NCBI GenBank assembly: GCA_037138595.1 | Contig: JBAXIB010000019.1 | Location: forward strand, 1-63,802 | From: UBA4742 sp037138595 | GTDB lineage: Bacteria; Actinomycetota; Acidimicrobiia; Acidimicrobiales; Acidimicrobilacustridaceae | DNA length: 63,802 bases | Direction of reading: 5' to 3' | Shown here: in pieces, positions 52,601-61,479 of the stretch | Position numbering within the stretch: the first letter of the stretch is position 1 | How the letters are laid out: each line of letters starts with the position of its first letter | The notes under the pieces: model-generated | Databases searched by the model: none | Told to the model about the DNA's origin: nothing | What the model saw: the letters and a program-made list of their open reading frames with translations, nothing else | Program-made: the position numbers and the translations under genes

Positions 52601-53464
52601 TCAGCCGCCGAATTGTTCGTGGAACACACGTTGCAATCTGACTGACTCAGCGGGACTAATACAGACGTGCCAAGCCTGACCCTCGTCAATCACGTTCACC
52701 TCACCACGTCCTTGCATTGCCAACAACACCGTTTCTAATGCGTCGATCGCGCCAAACTGCCCGAACCAAGTCATCTCGACATCGATGGCATAGCCAACGC
52801 AATGTCCGCTCGGCAACAGCGCCGAATACCCCAGGTCGCGAAGGCGATGTTGATGTTCGACGCTTCGAGCCATACTCGTTGCCCACGGCTGTGGCGTGCC
52901 ACGCGGCGCAGTTTTTGCAAAGGCAGTTGCTACTTCATTCATCAGCACAATCGCTTCAGGGCGCGTTCGTGCGAAGCGCAATCCCGCGGTTGCCGGCGCC
53001 CGAGTGGGAGCGACACGTCGAATCAAACTGTCACGAGCTCGGGAAGAAAAACGTAACGACTGCCGCCGGTAGCTGAAGTGTAATTTTCCGGCGCGACGGA
53101 GCGGGTCCAGATCAACTAACTCGGTACTCGATTGCAAGTCGATATCAGTTTCAAAAGGCTGCAGGTGCCCCCACCACAATGTGTCGATCTGCGACAGAAA
53201 CAAAATGCGGACCATGGCGTTTAGATCGATCGCCGAACTTCGTAAGTTGGGCTCATAGTCGTGAACTTCGGCTCGCATTCTGGCCTTGATTGTTTCAATG
53301 CCACCCGGCAATGACGCGAGGACGCTCACGATCTCGGGATACTCAAGCGCTTCGGCGACCATCGCATCGGCTCGATCGATCCGGGTGTCGCCGTAGTCGA
53401 TCGATTTGAGGAGCTCTTCGACCGCGTGCCGATACGCATCTAGGTCGGGCTCAATCGGGGTCAT
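52601..53464 (-). CDS. LAS-type (M15-like/DUF5715) zinc peptidase-like protein
   Basis: A 287-residue protein whose C-terminal third has both signatures of the lysostaphin/D-Ala-D-Ala-peptidase fold. SGHCVGYAID fits S-x-H-x-x-G-x-A-x-D (zinc His and Asp), and DEGQAWHVCI fits E-x-x-W-H (base Glu and zinc His). The N-terminal 190 residues are helical and unfamiliar, with no signal peptide, which is odd for a wall peptidase. The ATG at 53464 was preferred to one 11 codons earlier. It is translated just ahead of the asparagine-synthetase-like gene, 5 bp apart, which implies related work. Confidence 0.75.
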   Translation of the reverse strand: MTPIEPDLDAYRHAVEELLKSIDYGDTRIDRADAMVAEALEYPEIVSVLASLPGGIETIKARMRAEVHDYEPNLRSSAIDLNAMVRILFLSQIDTLWWGHLQPFETDIDLQSSTELVDLDPLRRAGKLHFSYRRQSLRFSSRARDSLIRRVAPTRAPATAGLRFARTRPEAIVLMNEVATAFAKTAPRGTPQPWATSMARSVEHQHRLRDLGYSALLPSGHCVGYAIDVEMTWFGQFGAIDALETVLLAMQGRGEVNVIDEGQAWHVCISPAESVRLQRVFHEQFGG

Positions 53465-53512
53465 CGGGCGGCACGCTAGGCCCAACCCGTTCTCCATAGG
53501 AAACCGGATGCA

Positions 53513-53544
53513 GTATCCACAGCGCTTTGCACACCTGTGAATAC
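53513..53544. promoter_or_regulatory. Inverted repeat in divergent promoter region
   Basis: GTATCCACA and TGTGAATAC (8 of 9 bases symmetric) face each other over 14 bp between the peptidase and the pseudokinase genes. Each arm is one base off a DnaA-box-like sequence, but regulator binding is the simpler reading. Confidence 0.35.
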
Positions 53545-53772
53545 GTTTCAGACAATTTCTTGTTATTTCATGCTTTTACCAGTACGTTCTCGGTGTGCCG
53601 TCGTTTTCGAACGCGATCTCGGGTCCCTGATGTCAACCGTCCCCCCATGCCGGCCCCCGACATCAGGGACCCGATCATCTCGCATCAAGCCGCATGTTCG
53701 CATCAGCGACACCGACTGCACGTCGCATCAGAACAACTCCCAGCACCGGGAGACGCGACTCGAGTCTCAGCG

Positions 53773-55179
53773 ATGAGGGCCATTCTCGACTACGTCCTTG
53801 AACAACACATCGGTACCGGCACCCACACTGTTGTTTACCGCGCCCGTCGACTCCCGGGTGACCAACTTGTCGCAGTCAAATTTGCCGCTCCGCACCTCGC
53901 GGACGAAACGCGGCGACGGGTCGAGTCTCGCATCCGCCACGAAGCGCACTTTCTGGACAACCAGCGCAACGCCGCGGTGGTTCCATTCGTTGAACTCCTC
54001 GACGGCGGCATTGACCCTGGCCATGGCGATGCGCCCGTCACCCTGGTAACAGGTTGCGCGGACCAAGGTTCGCTTGAACGGGTCCTCGCGACCCGAGGGA
54101 CATTGGCACCAACTGAAATACAACGGCTCGGGCTTGACCTAGCCGCAGGACTCGCGGCCCTACACTGCGCCGGTCTCGTACATGGCCGGTTGTCGGCTAG
54201 CAAAGTCCTGTTCGCTGGCCGCGACACGACATGGCTTGCTGGCCTCGGCTATGCCCAAGCAAATCGAAACCTCGCGACTCGCGCCGAAGATGTGTACCGA
54301 CTCGGCCGCATTCTGCGTGATGCGTTGACACCGAGTCACACCGACGAACTGTTCGGGCGAATCGACGCGATCTTGACCGCGGCCACTCATCCACAAGTAT
54401 CGGAGCGACCCTCGGCTGCATCCCTGCGATCACAGTTCGCGCAGCTCTCTATCGATTCGCCTCGCCTCGTTCTTTCGTCGACTGCGCCACTTGACTTACC
54501 TAGGCCGATTCCGCGACGCAATGCGAAACCCCAACCGATCGCGACAACCCAACGACGCTACGGGCGCATCGCCATTGGATTCGCATTTGGCAGTGCCGTC
54601 ATCGCCGTCACCGCGACAATCGCCTTCGGCGCACAGCACGCCAAAGATTCCGGCAATCCGAGCCTAAAAACGTCAACGATTCTCACGCGAAACGCATCAC
54701 CTTCGGACCCCCCTGACGCCCGCAGACCATGTGCGGGTTCCGGGACGCCAATTGCAGCCGGAGCAGTCGCCATACCTGGTGACCTCGACGGGCAAGGCTG
54801 CACAATTTCCGCGACTTGGTGGCCTGACCGAGCCGAGGTCGAACGCCCCGAGCTCGACGGCGGCCGCAGCCATTTCGCGCTTGGATTACCGGGCGATCAG
54901 TTCATCCTCGGCGATTGGAATAGTGACGGCGTCGATACTCCAGGGCTGTACCGGCCGTCGACTGGCCAAATTTTCACGTTCGACCATTGGGCTCAACCAA
55001 GTGAAACGGTCGAAGGTTCGCCGCTAGCTACCGACCGGCGGGGCGGCGTCGCCCGGGTGGTCCGCCGAACCAGCGACGATCCCGGCGCACCCGATGCCAC
55101 GGCTGGCGACCAAGTTGCTATTGACCCCGGCCTCGACGATCAGACCCGAGGAACCTTCCCTGATGCTGTCGGCAGCTGA
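53773..55179 (+). CDS. Transmembrane pseudokinase with secreted repeat tail
   Basis: A 468-residue protein from the ATG at 53773; the frame stays open back to 53527 (ATG at 53647). Residues 1-225 follow a Ser/Thr kinase: Gly loop IGTGTHTVVY (13-22), VAVK Lys36, helix-C Glu57, AEDVYRLG and ERPSA. But the HRD site reads HGRLSASK (catalytic Asp to Arg139, Asn to Lys144) and DFG reads GLG, so phosphotransfer is unlikely. One membrane helix lies at about 265-287. The outside part has GDLDGQGC and GDWNSDGVDTPGLYRPSTG, FG-GAP/VCBS-like calcium loops. It is a signalling-scaffold candidate. Its 3' end overlaps lacZ by 40 bp. Confidence 0.8.
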   Translation: MRAILDYVLEQHIGTGTHTVVYRARRLPGDQLVAVKFAAPHLADETRRRVESRIRHEAHFLDNQRNAAVVPFVELLDGGIDPGHGDAPVTLVTGCADQGSLERVLATRGTLAPTEIQRLGLDLAAGLAALHCAGLVHGRLSASKVLFAGRDTTWLAGLGYAQANRNLATRAEDVYRLGRILRDALTPSHTDELFGRIDAILTAATHPQVSERPSAASLRSQFAQLSIDSPRLVLSSTAPLDLPRPIPRRNAKPQPIATTQRRYGRIAIGFAFGSAVIAVTATIAFGAQHAKDSGNPSLKTSTILTRNASPSDPPDARRPCAGSGTPIAAGAVAIPGDLDGQGCTISATWWPDRAEVERPELDGGRSHFALGLPGDQFILGDWNSDGVDTPGLYRPSTGQIFTFDHWAQPSETVEGSPLATDRRGGVARVVRRTSDDPGAPDATAGDQVAIDPGLDDQTRGTFPDAVGS

Positions 55180-58100
55180 CGAGCAAGGCGACTTGGGTTG
55201 GTACCACCAATGTTATAGATACACATTCGCCACGCCCACCGGTGCCGCCCAGCGCCAACGAGATAGCGCGGCAACGTATCGGGGCCGCAACTGGCAGTTC
55301 CCAACCCGCGTTGCGCGAGATCAAGCGATACAAACGTTTCCGGGCGAGCCACAAGTTCGGTCAAGTCTGCAGCTCTATACAAGTCGTCGGTTGAACAGTG
55401 CCGCGCCGAAAACGTCAGCTTCGGACTATCGAATCCTTGCACCAATACGCCGACGCCATTTCGTCGGGTGGCGCTGACCTCGCCACCGAAACGTTGTTCG
55501 ATAGCGAGCCAACGGGTTCCGCCATGACCACCGTGTTCTTGCGGCACCAAATAGGAGCCCCACTGATCGCTGACCGTCGAGTCCCATCGCCCGACGGTGG
55601 CCGACGACTGTCGGTCGACATAGTTTTCGTGAGGGCCTAAGCCAAACCATGTGAGGTTCTCGAACCCGGGTACCAACGCAAAACTGACGCCGATGCGCGG
55701 CAGATCAAATAGAGCTGGCGGTACCGTAACCATCTCGTCGAAATACAATTCGCCGGACTCGTGAATGGTCACTCGCTGACGGTGACTGATGATGACATCG
55801 GGGTCGGCGCCCCAAAGTGCATGGCGCGCATCAATCTCGACCATGCCATCTGCCTTTTTCCGAACTCGCATTCCTTGAACTCGCCGCTCGAGGGAATCAA
55901 GGCCCCAGCTGCGCCACCGATCAAGGGTGCTCAGTCCGATTCCTTCGACCAGTTTGAGGCCATCGTTGTCGATCGGGGCTCGCCAGAGTTCGGCCCGCAC
56001 CGGCTCGGCTAAAACCTCGGTGTCGCGCCAGCGAATCGATGCCAGCGTTCCTGCGTTTTCGTCGACTTCGACCGACAGATCGCCAACCGTCAACAAATCG
56101 CGACCCTTCCCTTGTCGACTGATCATCACTGAACCCGCTCCAGAGAGCGGTTTTGGCGCTGGGCGACTCACCTTCGCCGGAACCGCAAGTTGTTCAATGG
56201 CTACTTCGTGCCCACGTTGGGCCCACTTTGAGGCCTTGGTCAACTTGACCCGAACGGTGAGGAAACATTCTTGGCCGAATTCAATTTCTGGTACCACCAA
56301 CGGCAGATCGATCGCGACTGCTGATTGCGGCGCGACACCGGGAAGCTTCAGCGTTCCATGCTGCACCCGACGTCCATCAATGCTGAGTTCCCAATTTGCT
56401 TGGTACCGCGATAGATCATTGAACCAGTGACGATTACGCACTCGGATTCGTCCGGCGCGCAACTCGCGCCGGGTGGCAGAAACCGACACTGGACGAAAAA
56501 CAAACGCAACCTCCCGCATAGCCGGATGCGGAGTACCGTCAGGACCAACCAACCCATCAGCAACAAAATTGCCGTCGTTTGGTTCATCGCCGAACTGGCC
56601 GCCGTATGCCCAAAATTCGGTACCGTCCGGCTTGCGATGCGCAAGACCATGGTCTTTCCATTCCCAAATAAAACCACCCTGCAATCCATCGGTCGTTTCA
56701 AACGCTTCGGCATAATCGGCCAAGCTGCCGTTGCTATTGCCCATCGCGTGTGAGTATTCGCAAAGAATCAATGGCCGCCGCTGATCGCGCCCACGATCAG
56801 CCCATGCGACGATGGATTCGATCGATGCATACATCGGGCACACGATGTCGGTGCATGGCGCGTCAGCGTCAAGATCAAACATAATCGCACCCTCGTAGTG
56901 CAAAGGCCGGCTGGGGTCATAGCGTCGAATCCATCCGGCCATAGCATCATGAGCGGCGCCATAACCGCTTTCGTTGCCCAGCGACCACAAGATGATCGAC
57001 GGATGATTTTTGTCACGCTGCACCATCCTCGAACCGCGATCAACGAAGGCTGCGAGGTATCGCGGGTCGTGACACAAACTCATATTCCAAGCGTGACTTT
57101 CAATGTTGGCTTCATCAACAACATAGAAACCAAGTTCGTCGCACAAATCGTAAAAGCGGTGGTCGTTCGGGTAATGCGCGCATCGAATCGCATTGATGTT
57201 GTGCTGCTTCATCGTGAGCAGGTCTTCACGCATATCGACGAAGGTCACGGCTTTGCCCCGAACAGGATGGTGGTCGTGGCGATTGACGCCGTGAATTTCG
57301 ACCGGTTGTCCGTTCACGAGTAGTTCGCGGCCCTGTACGGAAACTGATCGAAAACCAATGCGTTGGGTCACGACTTCCTGCACCGCACCCGAGGGATCGA
57401 GCAGTGACACGACAAGGCGATACAAATTGGGGTCCTCTGCTGACCAAGGAGACACTCCGGGGATGTGAACTCGGCTATTCACGATGTGCCCGGAAAACAG
57501 GTAGGGACGAAGATCAGCCGGCACTTCGCCACCATGGCCCGCCTGTTCTCGGGCCGAAACCAGCGACCGCCCCCCCAACGTTTCCACGCGATGCTGCACC
57601 GCCCAACCGGCCTCAACTTTCGCCGAGAATCCCACTGTCGTCGTGATGTGGCAGGATCCACCTTGGTCGGAATAGTCACTCGTAACGTGAACATCAGCTA
57701 GGTGCGTGACCCCTGTCGAGTACAGATAGACACTTCGGTGGATGCCGCCCATCCACCACTGATCTTGATCTTCAATGTGGCTGGCGTCGCTCCATTTCAC
57801 AACCATGAATGCGATCGTGTTGCGACCACGTCGCATGAACGCGGTGACATCAAATTCGCAGGGCAGCCGACTGTCTTTGGACATCCCGACCGCAATGCCA
57901 TTGACGTACGCGTACAGAACGCTCTCGGCCGCGCCGACATGCAACACGATGCGGCGACCGTTCCATGTCGAAGGCAGCGAAAATGTTCTTCGATATAAAC
58001 CAGTCGGGTTGGCGTCGGGAACTTTGGGTGGTCGACCCGAGAACGGCATGATCACATTGGTGTATTGCGGTCGGCCCCAACCTTGCATGGTCCAGCAACC

Positions 58101-58412
58101 CGGGACTTCAATTTGGGACCACTCAGAATCCACATCGTTAACCCCAGATTCGCGATCAGCAAAACCGACCGGAGTGTGCTCGGGGCGCTCGAGATAGCGG
58201 AAGTTCCATGTGCCGTCGAGGCTCAGAAACCACGGCGAACGCTCACGCAAGTCACCGTCAACGTTGACTTCACCGGACCGTGCCGACCTCGCATCCGGAT
58301 AGGGCACCAACGGACTGCGCATTGGCACGCGATTGATCCCGGTGAGTTCTGGTTCCATCCAAGTGCGGTCGCCGACTGGTCCGATCCCGTGGGGCGCTAT
58401 CGATGTCGTCAT
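55140..58412 (-). CDS. lacZ: Beta-galactosidase, glycoside hydrolase family 2
   Basis: A 1090-residue LacZ-type enzyme with all five domains. It has an N-terminal sugar-binding region (GTWNFRYLERPEHTPVGF, VPGCWTMQGWGRPQYTNV), the TIM barrel with acid/base Glu in LWSLGNESGYGAAHD and nucleophile Glu in PLILCEYSHAMGNSNGSL, and the C-terminal Bgal small chain (WFGLGPHENYVDR to TASCGPDTLPRYLVGAGRHRWAWR). It hydrolyses beta-galactosides in the cytoplasm (no signal peptide). After the usual end near HRWAWR there are about 28 extra residues, which come from reading into the convergent pseudokinase gene. No permease is adjacent. Confidence 0.95.
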   Translation of the reverse strand: MTTSIAPHGIGPVGDRTWMEPELTGINRVPMRSPLVPYPDARSARSGEVNVDGDLRERSPWFLSLDGTWNFRYLERPEHTPVGFADRESGVNDVDSEWSQIEVPGCWTMQGWGRPQYTNVIMPFSGRPPKVPDANPTGLYRRTFSLPSTWNGRRIVLHVGAAESVLYAYVNGIAVGMSKDSRLPCEFDVTAFMRRGRNTIAFMVVKWSDASHIEDQDQWWMGGIHRSVYLYSTGVTHLADVHVTSDYSDQGGSCHITTTVGFSAKVEAGWAVQHRVETLGGRSLVSAREQAGHGGEVPADLRPYLFSGHIVNSRVHIPGVSPWSAEDPNLYRLVVSLLDPSGAVQEVVTQRIGFRSVSVQGRELLVNGQPVEIHGVNRHDHHPVRGKAVTFVDMREDLLTMKQHNINAIRCAHYPNDHRFYDLCDELGFYVVDEANIESHAWNMSLCHDPRYLAAFVDRGSRMVQRDKNHPSIILWSLGNESGYGAAHDAMAGWIRRYDPSRPLHYEGAIMFDLDADAPCTDIVCPMYASIESIVAWADRGRDQRRPLILCEYSHAMGNSNGSLADYAEAFETTDGLQGGFIWEWKDHGLAHRKPDGTEFWAYGGQFGDEPNDGNFVADGLVGPDGTPHPAMREVAFVFRPVSVSATRRELRAGRIRVRNRHWFNDLSRYQANWELSIDGRRVQHGTLKLPGVAPQSAVAIDLPLVVPEIEFGQECFLTVRVKLTKASKWAQRGHEVAIEQLAVPAKVSRPAPKPLSGAGSVMISRQGKGRDLLTVGDLSVEVDENAGTLASIRWRDTEVLAEPVRAELWRAPIDNDGLKLVEGIGLSTLDRWRSWGLDSLERRVQGMRVRKKADGMVEIDARHALWGADPDVIISHRQRVTIHESGELYFDEMVTVPPALFDLPRIGVSFALVPGFENLTWFGLGPHENYVDRQSSATVGRWDSTVSDQWGSYLVPQEHGGHGGTRWLAIEQRFGGEVSATRRNGVGVLVQGFDSPKLTFSARHCSTDDLYRAADLTELVARPETFVSLDLAQRGLGTASCGPDTLPRYLVGAGRHRWAWRMCIYNIGGTNPSRLARQLPTASGKVPRV

Positions 58413-58532
58413 GGCTAAATGGTGCCACGTACCAGCCCGCCGGCGATTCCCCCGCATTGAAGTGGCTAATGTGCCAACACCCTTGGGCGCGAGGATCGCG
58501 CGGGGTCACCAACTCATTTTGGGGGCGCGACC

Positions 58533-60167
58533 ATGTCTGAACCAACGAGCCAACGTTCCGCCCGACCGGCAGACATCGGATCGGTTGACGCCGTCGTGGT
58601 CGGTGCTGGGTTCGCCGGCATGTACATGCTGCATCGCCTGCGTGGCCTTGGGCTCAATGTGCGCGTGTTCGAGGCCGGTGGCGGAGTCGGAGGCACGTGG
58701 TATTGGAACCGCTACCCCGGTGCCCATTGCGATATCGACAGCCTTGAATACTCCTATCAGTTCTCCGATGAGTTACAACACGAGTGGGACTGGTCCGAAC
58801 GTTATGGCGCTCAGCCGGAAATCCTCGACTACGCAAACCACGTCGCCGACCGATTCGACCTGCGTCGCGACATTCACTTCGACACCAAGGTCATGTCGGC
58901 GCAGTTCAATGAACATGACTCCCGTTGGATCGTTCGGACCGATGCCGGCGACGAGCTTTCGGCCCACTTTTTCATCATGGCGACGGGGTGTCTCTCGTCG
59001 GCTAATACCCCAGACTTGCCCGGCATGGATGCCTTCGCCGGCGAAATCTTTCACACTGGTCGTTGGCCTCACGAAGGCGTCGACTTTGCCAACAAACGCG
59101 TCGGGATAATCGGCACCGGATCTTCGGGAATTCAAGCCATCCCCATCATTGCGGAACAGGCCGGCGAACTCACTGTGTTTCAGCGCACTGCGGCCTGGGT
59201 GGTTCCCGCTGGTCAAGCCGCGACTGACCCCGAAGTGCTCGCTGCGACTCGCGCCGACTACGCCGGATTCCGCCAACGGAATAGCGAAATGATGGTTGCA
59301 TTTGGATCGAAAAACCCTTCCAATGACGCGTCCGCGCTTGATGCGGATGACGACGAGCGGCAGCACCAATTCGAGATGCGCTGGAACCATGGCGGTTTGC
59401 CATTTCTGGGAGCGTTCAATGATTTGATGTTTGACCCAAATGCGAACGCGTTCGCGGCTGAATTCGTTCGCAGCAAAATTCGCGAAACCGTTCATGACCA
59501 ATCAGTCGCAGAATTGCTTTGTCCCGACACTCTCATCGGATGCAAGCGCCTCTGCCTCGGCACCAATTATTACGAGACATACAACCGTCCCAACGTCAAC
59601 CTCATCGATGTCAGCCAAGAACCGATAGCAGCGATTACTCCAAATGGACTTCAAGTCGGATCCGATAGCTATGACCTCGATGTCATAGTCTTTGCCACCG
59701 GGTTCGATGCAATGACCGGCGCGATCATGGCCGTCGATATTCGCGGCAGATCTGGAACGACAATCCAAGAAGCATGGGAGGCAGGACCTCGCACCTATCT
59801 TGGACTTGGCATCGTCGGATTCCCCAATATGTTCACGATTTCCGGGCCAGGAAGTCCGTCCGTTCTGACCAACATGATCGTGTCGATTGAACAGCATGTG
59901 AACTGGATTGCTGATTGCATCGGCTATGTGCGAGACCAGGGACACCGGACCATCGAAGCGAGCGCGTCGGCCCAAGATGAATGGGTCGAATGGGTGAACG
60001 CAGTCGCGAATCTCACGCTGTATCCATCGTGTAACTCGTGGTATCTCGGTGCAAATATCCCCGGCAAAACGCGGGTATTCATGCCGCTACTGGGATTTCC
60101 ACCGTATGTCGAAAAGTGCAACGCGGTCGCAGCGAACAACTATGAAGGTTTCAACCTCGCCGGTTGA
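58533..60167 (+). CDS. Baeyer-Villiger flavin monooxygenase
   Basis: A 544-residue class B flavoprotein. The first Rossmann motif is VVVGAGFAGMYMLHRL with EAGGGVGGTWYWNRYPG, and the BVMO fingerprint FAGEIFHTGRWP matches F-x-G-x-x-x-H-T-x-x-W-P. The second Rossmann motif is VGIIGTGSSGIQAIP, and FATGFDAMTGAI lies near the C-terminus. It inserts oxygen next to a ketone, making esters or lactones, using NADPH and FAD, as in cyclohexanone monooxygenase. Ketone scavenging or terpenoid/steroid use is possible. It lies divergent from lacZ and convergent with lysA. Confidence 0.93.
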   Translation: MSEPTSQRSARPADIGSVDAVVVGAGFAGMYMLHRLRGLGLNVRVFEAGGGVGGTWYWNRYPGAHCDIDSLEYSYQFSDELQHEWDWSERYGAQPEILDYANHVADRFDLRRDIHFDTKVMSAQFNEHDSRWIVRTDAGDELSAHFFIMATGCLSSANTPDLPGMDAFAGEIFHTGRWPHEGVDFANKRVGIIGTGSSGIQAIPIIAEQAGELTVFQRTAAWVVPAGQAATDPEVLAATRADYAGFRQRNSEMMVAFGSKNPSNDASALDADDDERQHQFEMRWNHGGLPFLGAFNDLMFDPNANAFAAEFVRSKIRETVHDQSVAELLCPDTLIGCKRLCLGTNYYETYNRPNVNLIDVSQEPIAAITPNGLQVGSDSYDLDVIVFATGFDAMTGAIMAVDIRGRSGTTIQEAWEAGPRTYLGLGIVGFPNMFTISGPGSPSVLTNMIVSIEQHVNWIADCIGYVRDQGHRTIEASASAQDEWVEWVNAVANLTLYPSCNSWYLGANIPGKTRVFMPLLGFPPYVEKCNAVAANNYEGFNLAG

Positions 60168-60193
60168 GCCACTCGCCGGTTGAGCCACTCGCC
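60156..60193. repeat. 16-bp tandem duplication at a gene end
   Basis: Two identical copies of CTCGCCGGTTGAGCCA plus six bases of a third span the last codons and stop of the monooxygenase gene and reach almost to lysA. The second copy repeats the stop codon. It looks like a recent slippage event. Confidence 0.85.
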
Positions 60194-60207
60194 TGCCGGA
60201 CGCCGCG

Positions 60208-61479
60208 TTAGTCGACTTCGCAGTTGAGAAGGTCGTCGAGTGTCTCGCGACGAACGACGAGCCGGGCTTGACCCTCGCGGACAAACACCACCGCGGGGCG
60301 AAGAATTTTGTTGTAATTCGATCCCATCGAATGACCGTAAGCACCCGTTACCGGGGTACACAACACATCACCAATCGCCAGATCGGCCGGAACCTGAGCC
60401 TCGCGTACCAAAAGATCACCAGACTCACAATGTTTGCCAACCACTCGAACGGTTCGAGGCCGATCGGCCTCAACGTCACGCGGCAAGAAGGTTTCGTACC
60501 CGCTGCCGTAAAGGACAGGGCGAGGATTGTCACTCATGCCACCGTCCACCGACACATAGGTTCGGATACCCGGCAACTCTTTGATCGTCCCAACCGTGTA
60601 CAACGTGATCCCTGCGCTCGCCACGATCGCCCGTCCCGGCTCGGCGGTCACTTGCGCATCAACACCAGCTGCATCACAAGCTCGGCGAATACCGATGCCC
60701 CACTCTTCAATGGTCGGCGCACGTTCTTGTTCGACATACGCCACACCTAGGCCACCACCAACCGAAAGTTCCGCTAGGTCGTAGGTCGCGAAAAATTGAG
60801 CCAACACTTCGACTGCTTGTTCAAAGAATTTGGCTTCAAATACTTGGCTTCCGACATGTGCGTGCATACCTAGCAACTCACACGCCGGCGAGACGGCGAG
60901 CCGCGCTAAGGCAGCCGCAGCCGCACCCGAAGCCACGCCAAAGCCGAACTTTGAGTCGTCTTGGCCGGTCTGGACAAACTCGTGGGTGTGGGCCTCAACG
61001 CCAGGCGTGATCCGAGCCAGCACCCGCGGTTTTGGCAGTCCTTGTTGAACGAGAAATTCAATGCGATCAATCTCGTCGAATGAATCGACCACAATCCGTC
61101 CGATACCGTCGGCCATAGCGACCCGAAGTTCGTCGAGTGATTTGTTGTTTCCGTGCAGCACCATTCGATCGGCAGCGATTCCAGCGGAGCGTGCCACGTG
61201 ATACTCGCCTTGTGTTGACACATCAAGGTTCATGCCTTCCTCGACTGCGAGCCTCGCCATGGCCCGGCACAAAAATGCTTTCGTTGCATAGTTCACGCCG
61301 AATCCAAACGCGCCCACCGCCTGGCGGCACCGCTCACGCAGGTGGGTCTCGTCATAAACGAACAAAGGTGTCCCGAATTGTTTAGCCAGCTCAATGGTGT
61401 CGCAACCTCCAACCATCAGCTGACCCTGTGGCCCCACTGACGCGGTGTCAGGAAGCAGTCGAGTCTCGATCGCGCTCAC
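60208..61479 (-). CDS. lysA: Diaminopimelate decarboxylase
   Basis: A 423-residue fold-type III PLP enzyme. The PLP Lys is in GVNYATKAFLCRAMARL, the His-Gly-Asn region in MVLHGNNKSLDELR, the glycine loop in LSVGGGLGVAYV and EPGRAIVASAG, and the second-subunit Cys in VGKHCESGDLL. It makes lysine from meso-diaminopimelate. It starts with GTG, overlapping the argS stop by 4 bases (GTGA). The order argS-lysA is as in mycobacteria. Confidence 0.96.
   Translation of the reverse strand: MSAIETRLLPDTASVGPQGQLMVGGCDTIELAKQFGTPLFVYDETHLRERCRQAVGAFGFGVNYATKAFLCRAMARLAVEEGMNLDVSTQGEYHVARSAGIAADRMVLHGNNKSLDELRVAMADGIGRIVVDSFDEIDRIEFLVQQGLPKPRVLARITPGVEAHTHEFVQTGQDDSKFGFGVASGAAAAALARLAVSPACELLGMHAHVGSQVFEAKFFEQAVEVLAQFFATYDLAELSVGGGLGVAYVEQERAPTIEEWGIGIRRACDAAGVDAQVTAEPGRAIVASAGITLYTVGTIKELPGIRTYVSVDGGMSDNPRPVLYGSGYETFLPRDVEADRPRTVRVVGKHCESGDLLVREAQVPADLAIGDVLCTPVTGAYGHSMGSNYNKILRPAVVFVREGQARLVVRRETLDDLLNCEVD

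Noticed and set aside
53513..53544. DnaA boxes or a replication origin
   Set aside because: Each arm is off consensus, there are only two, and there is no dnaA, dnaN or AT-rich region nearby.
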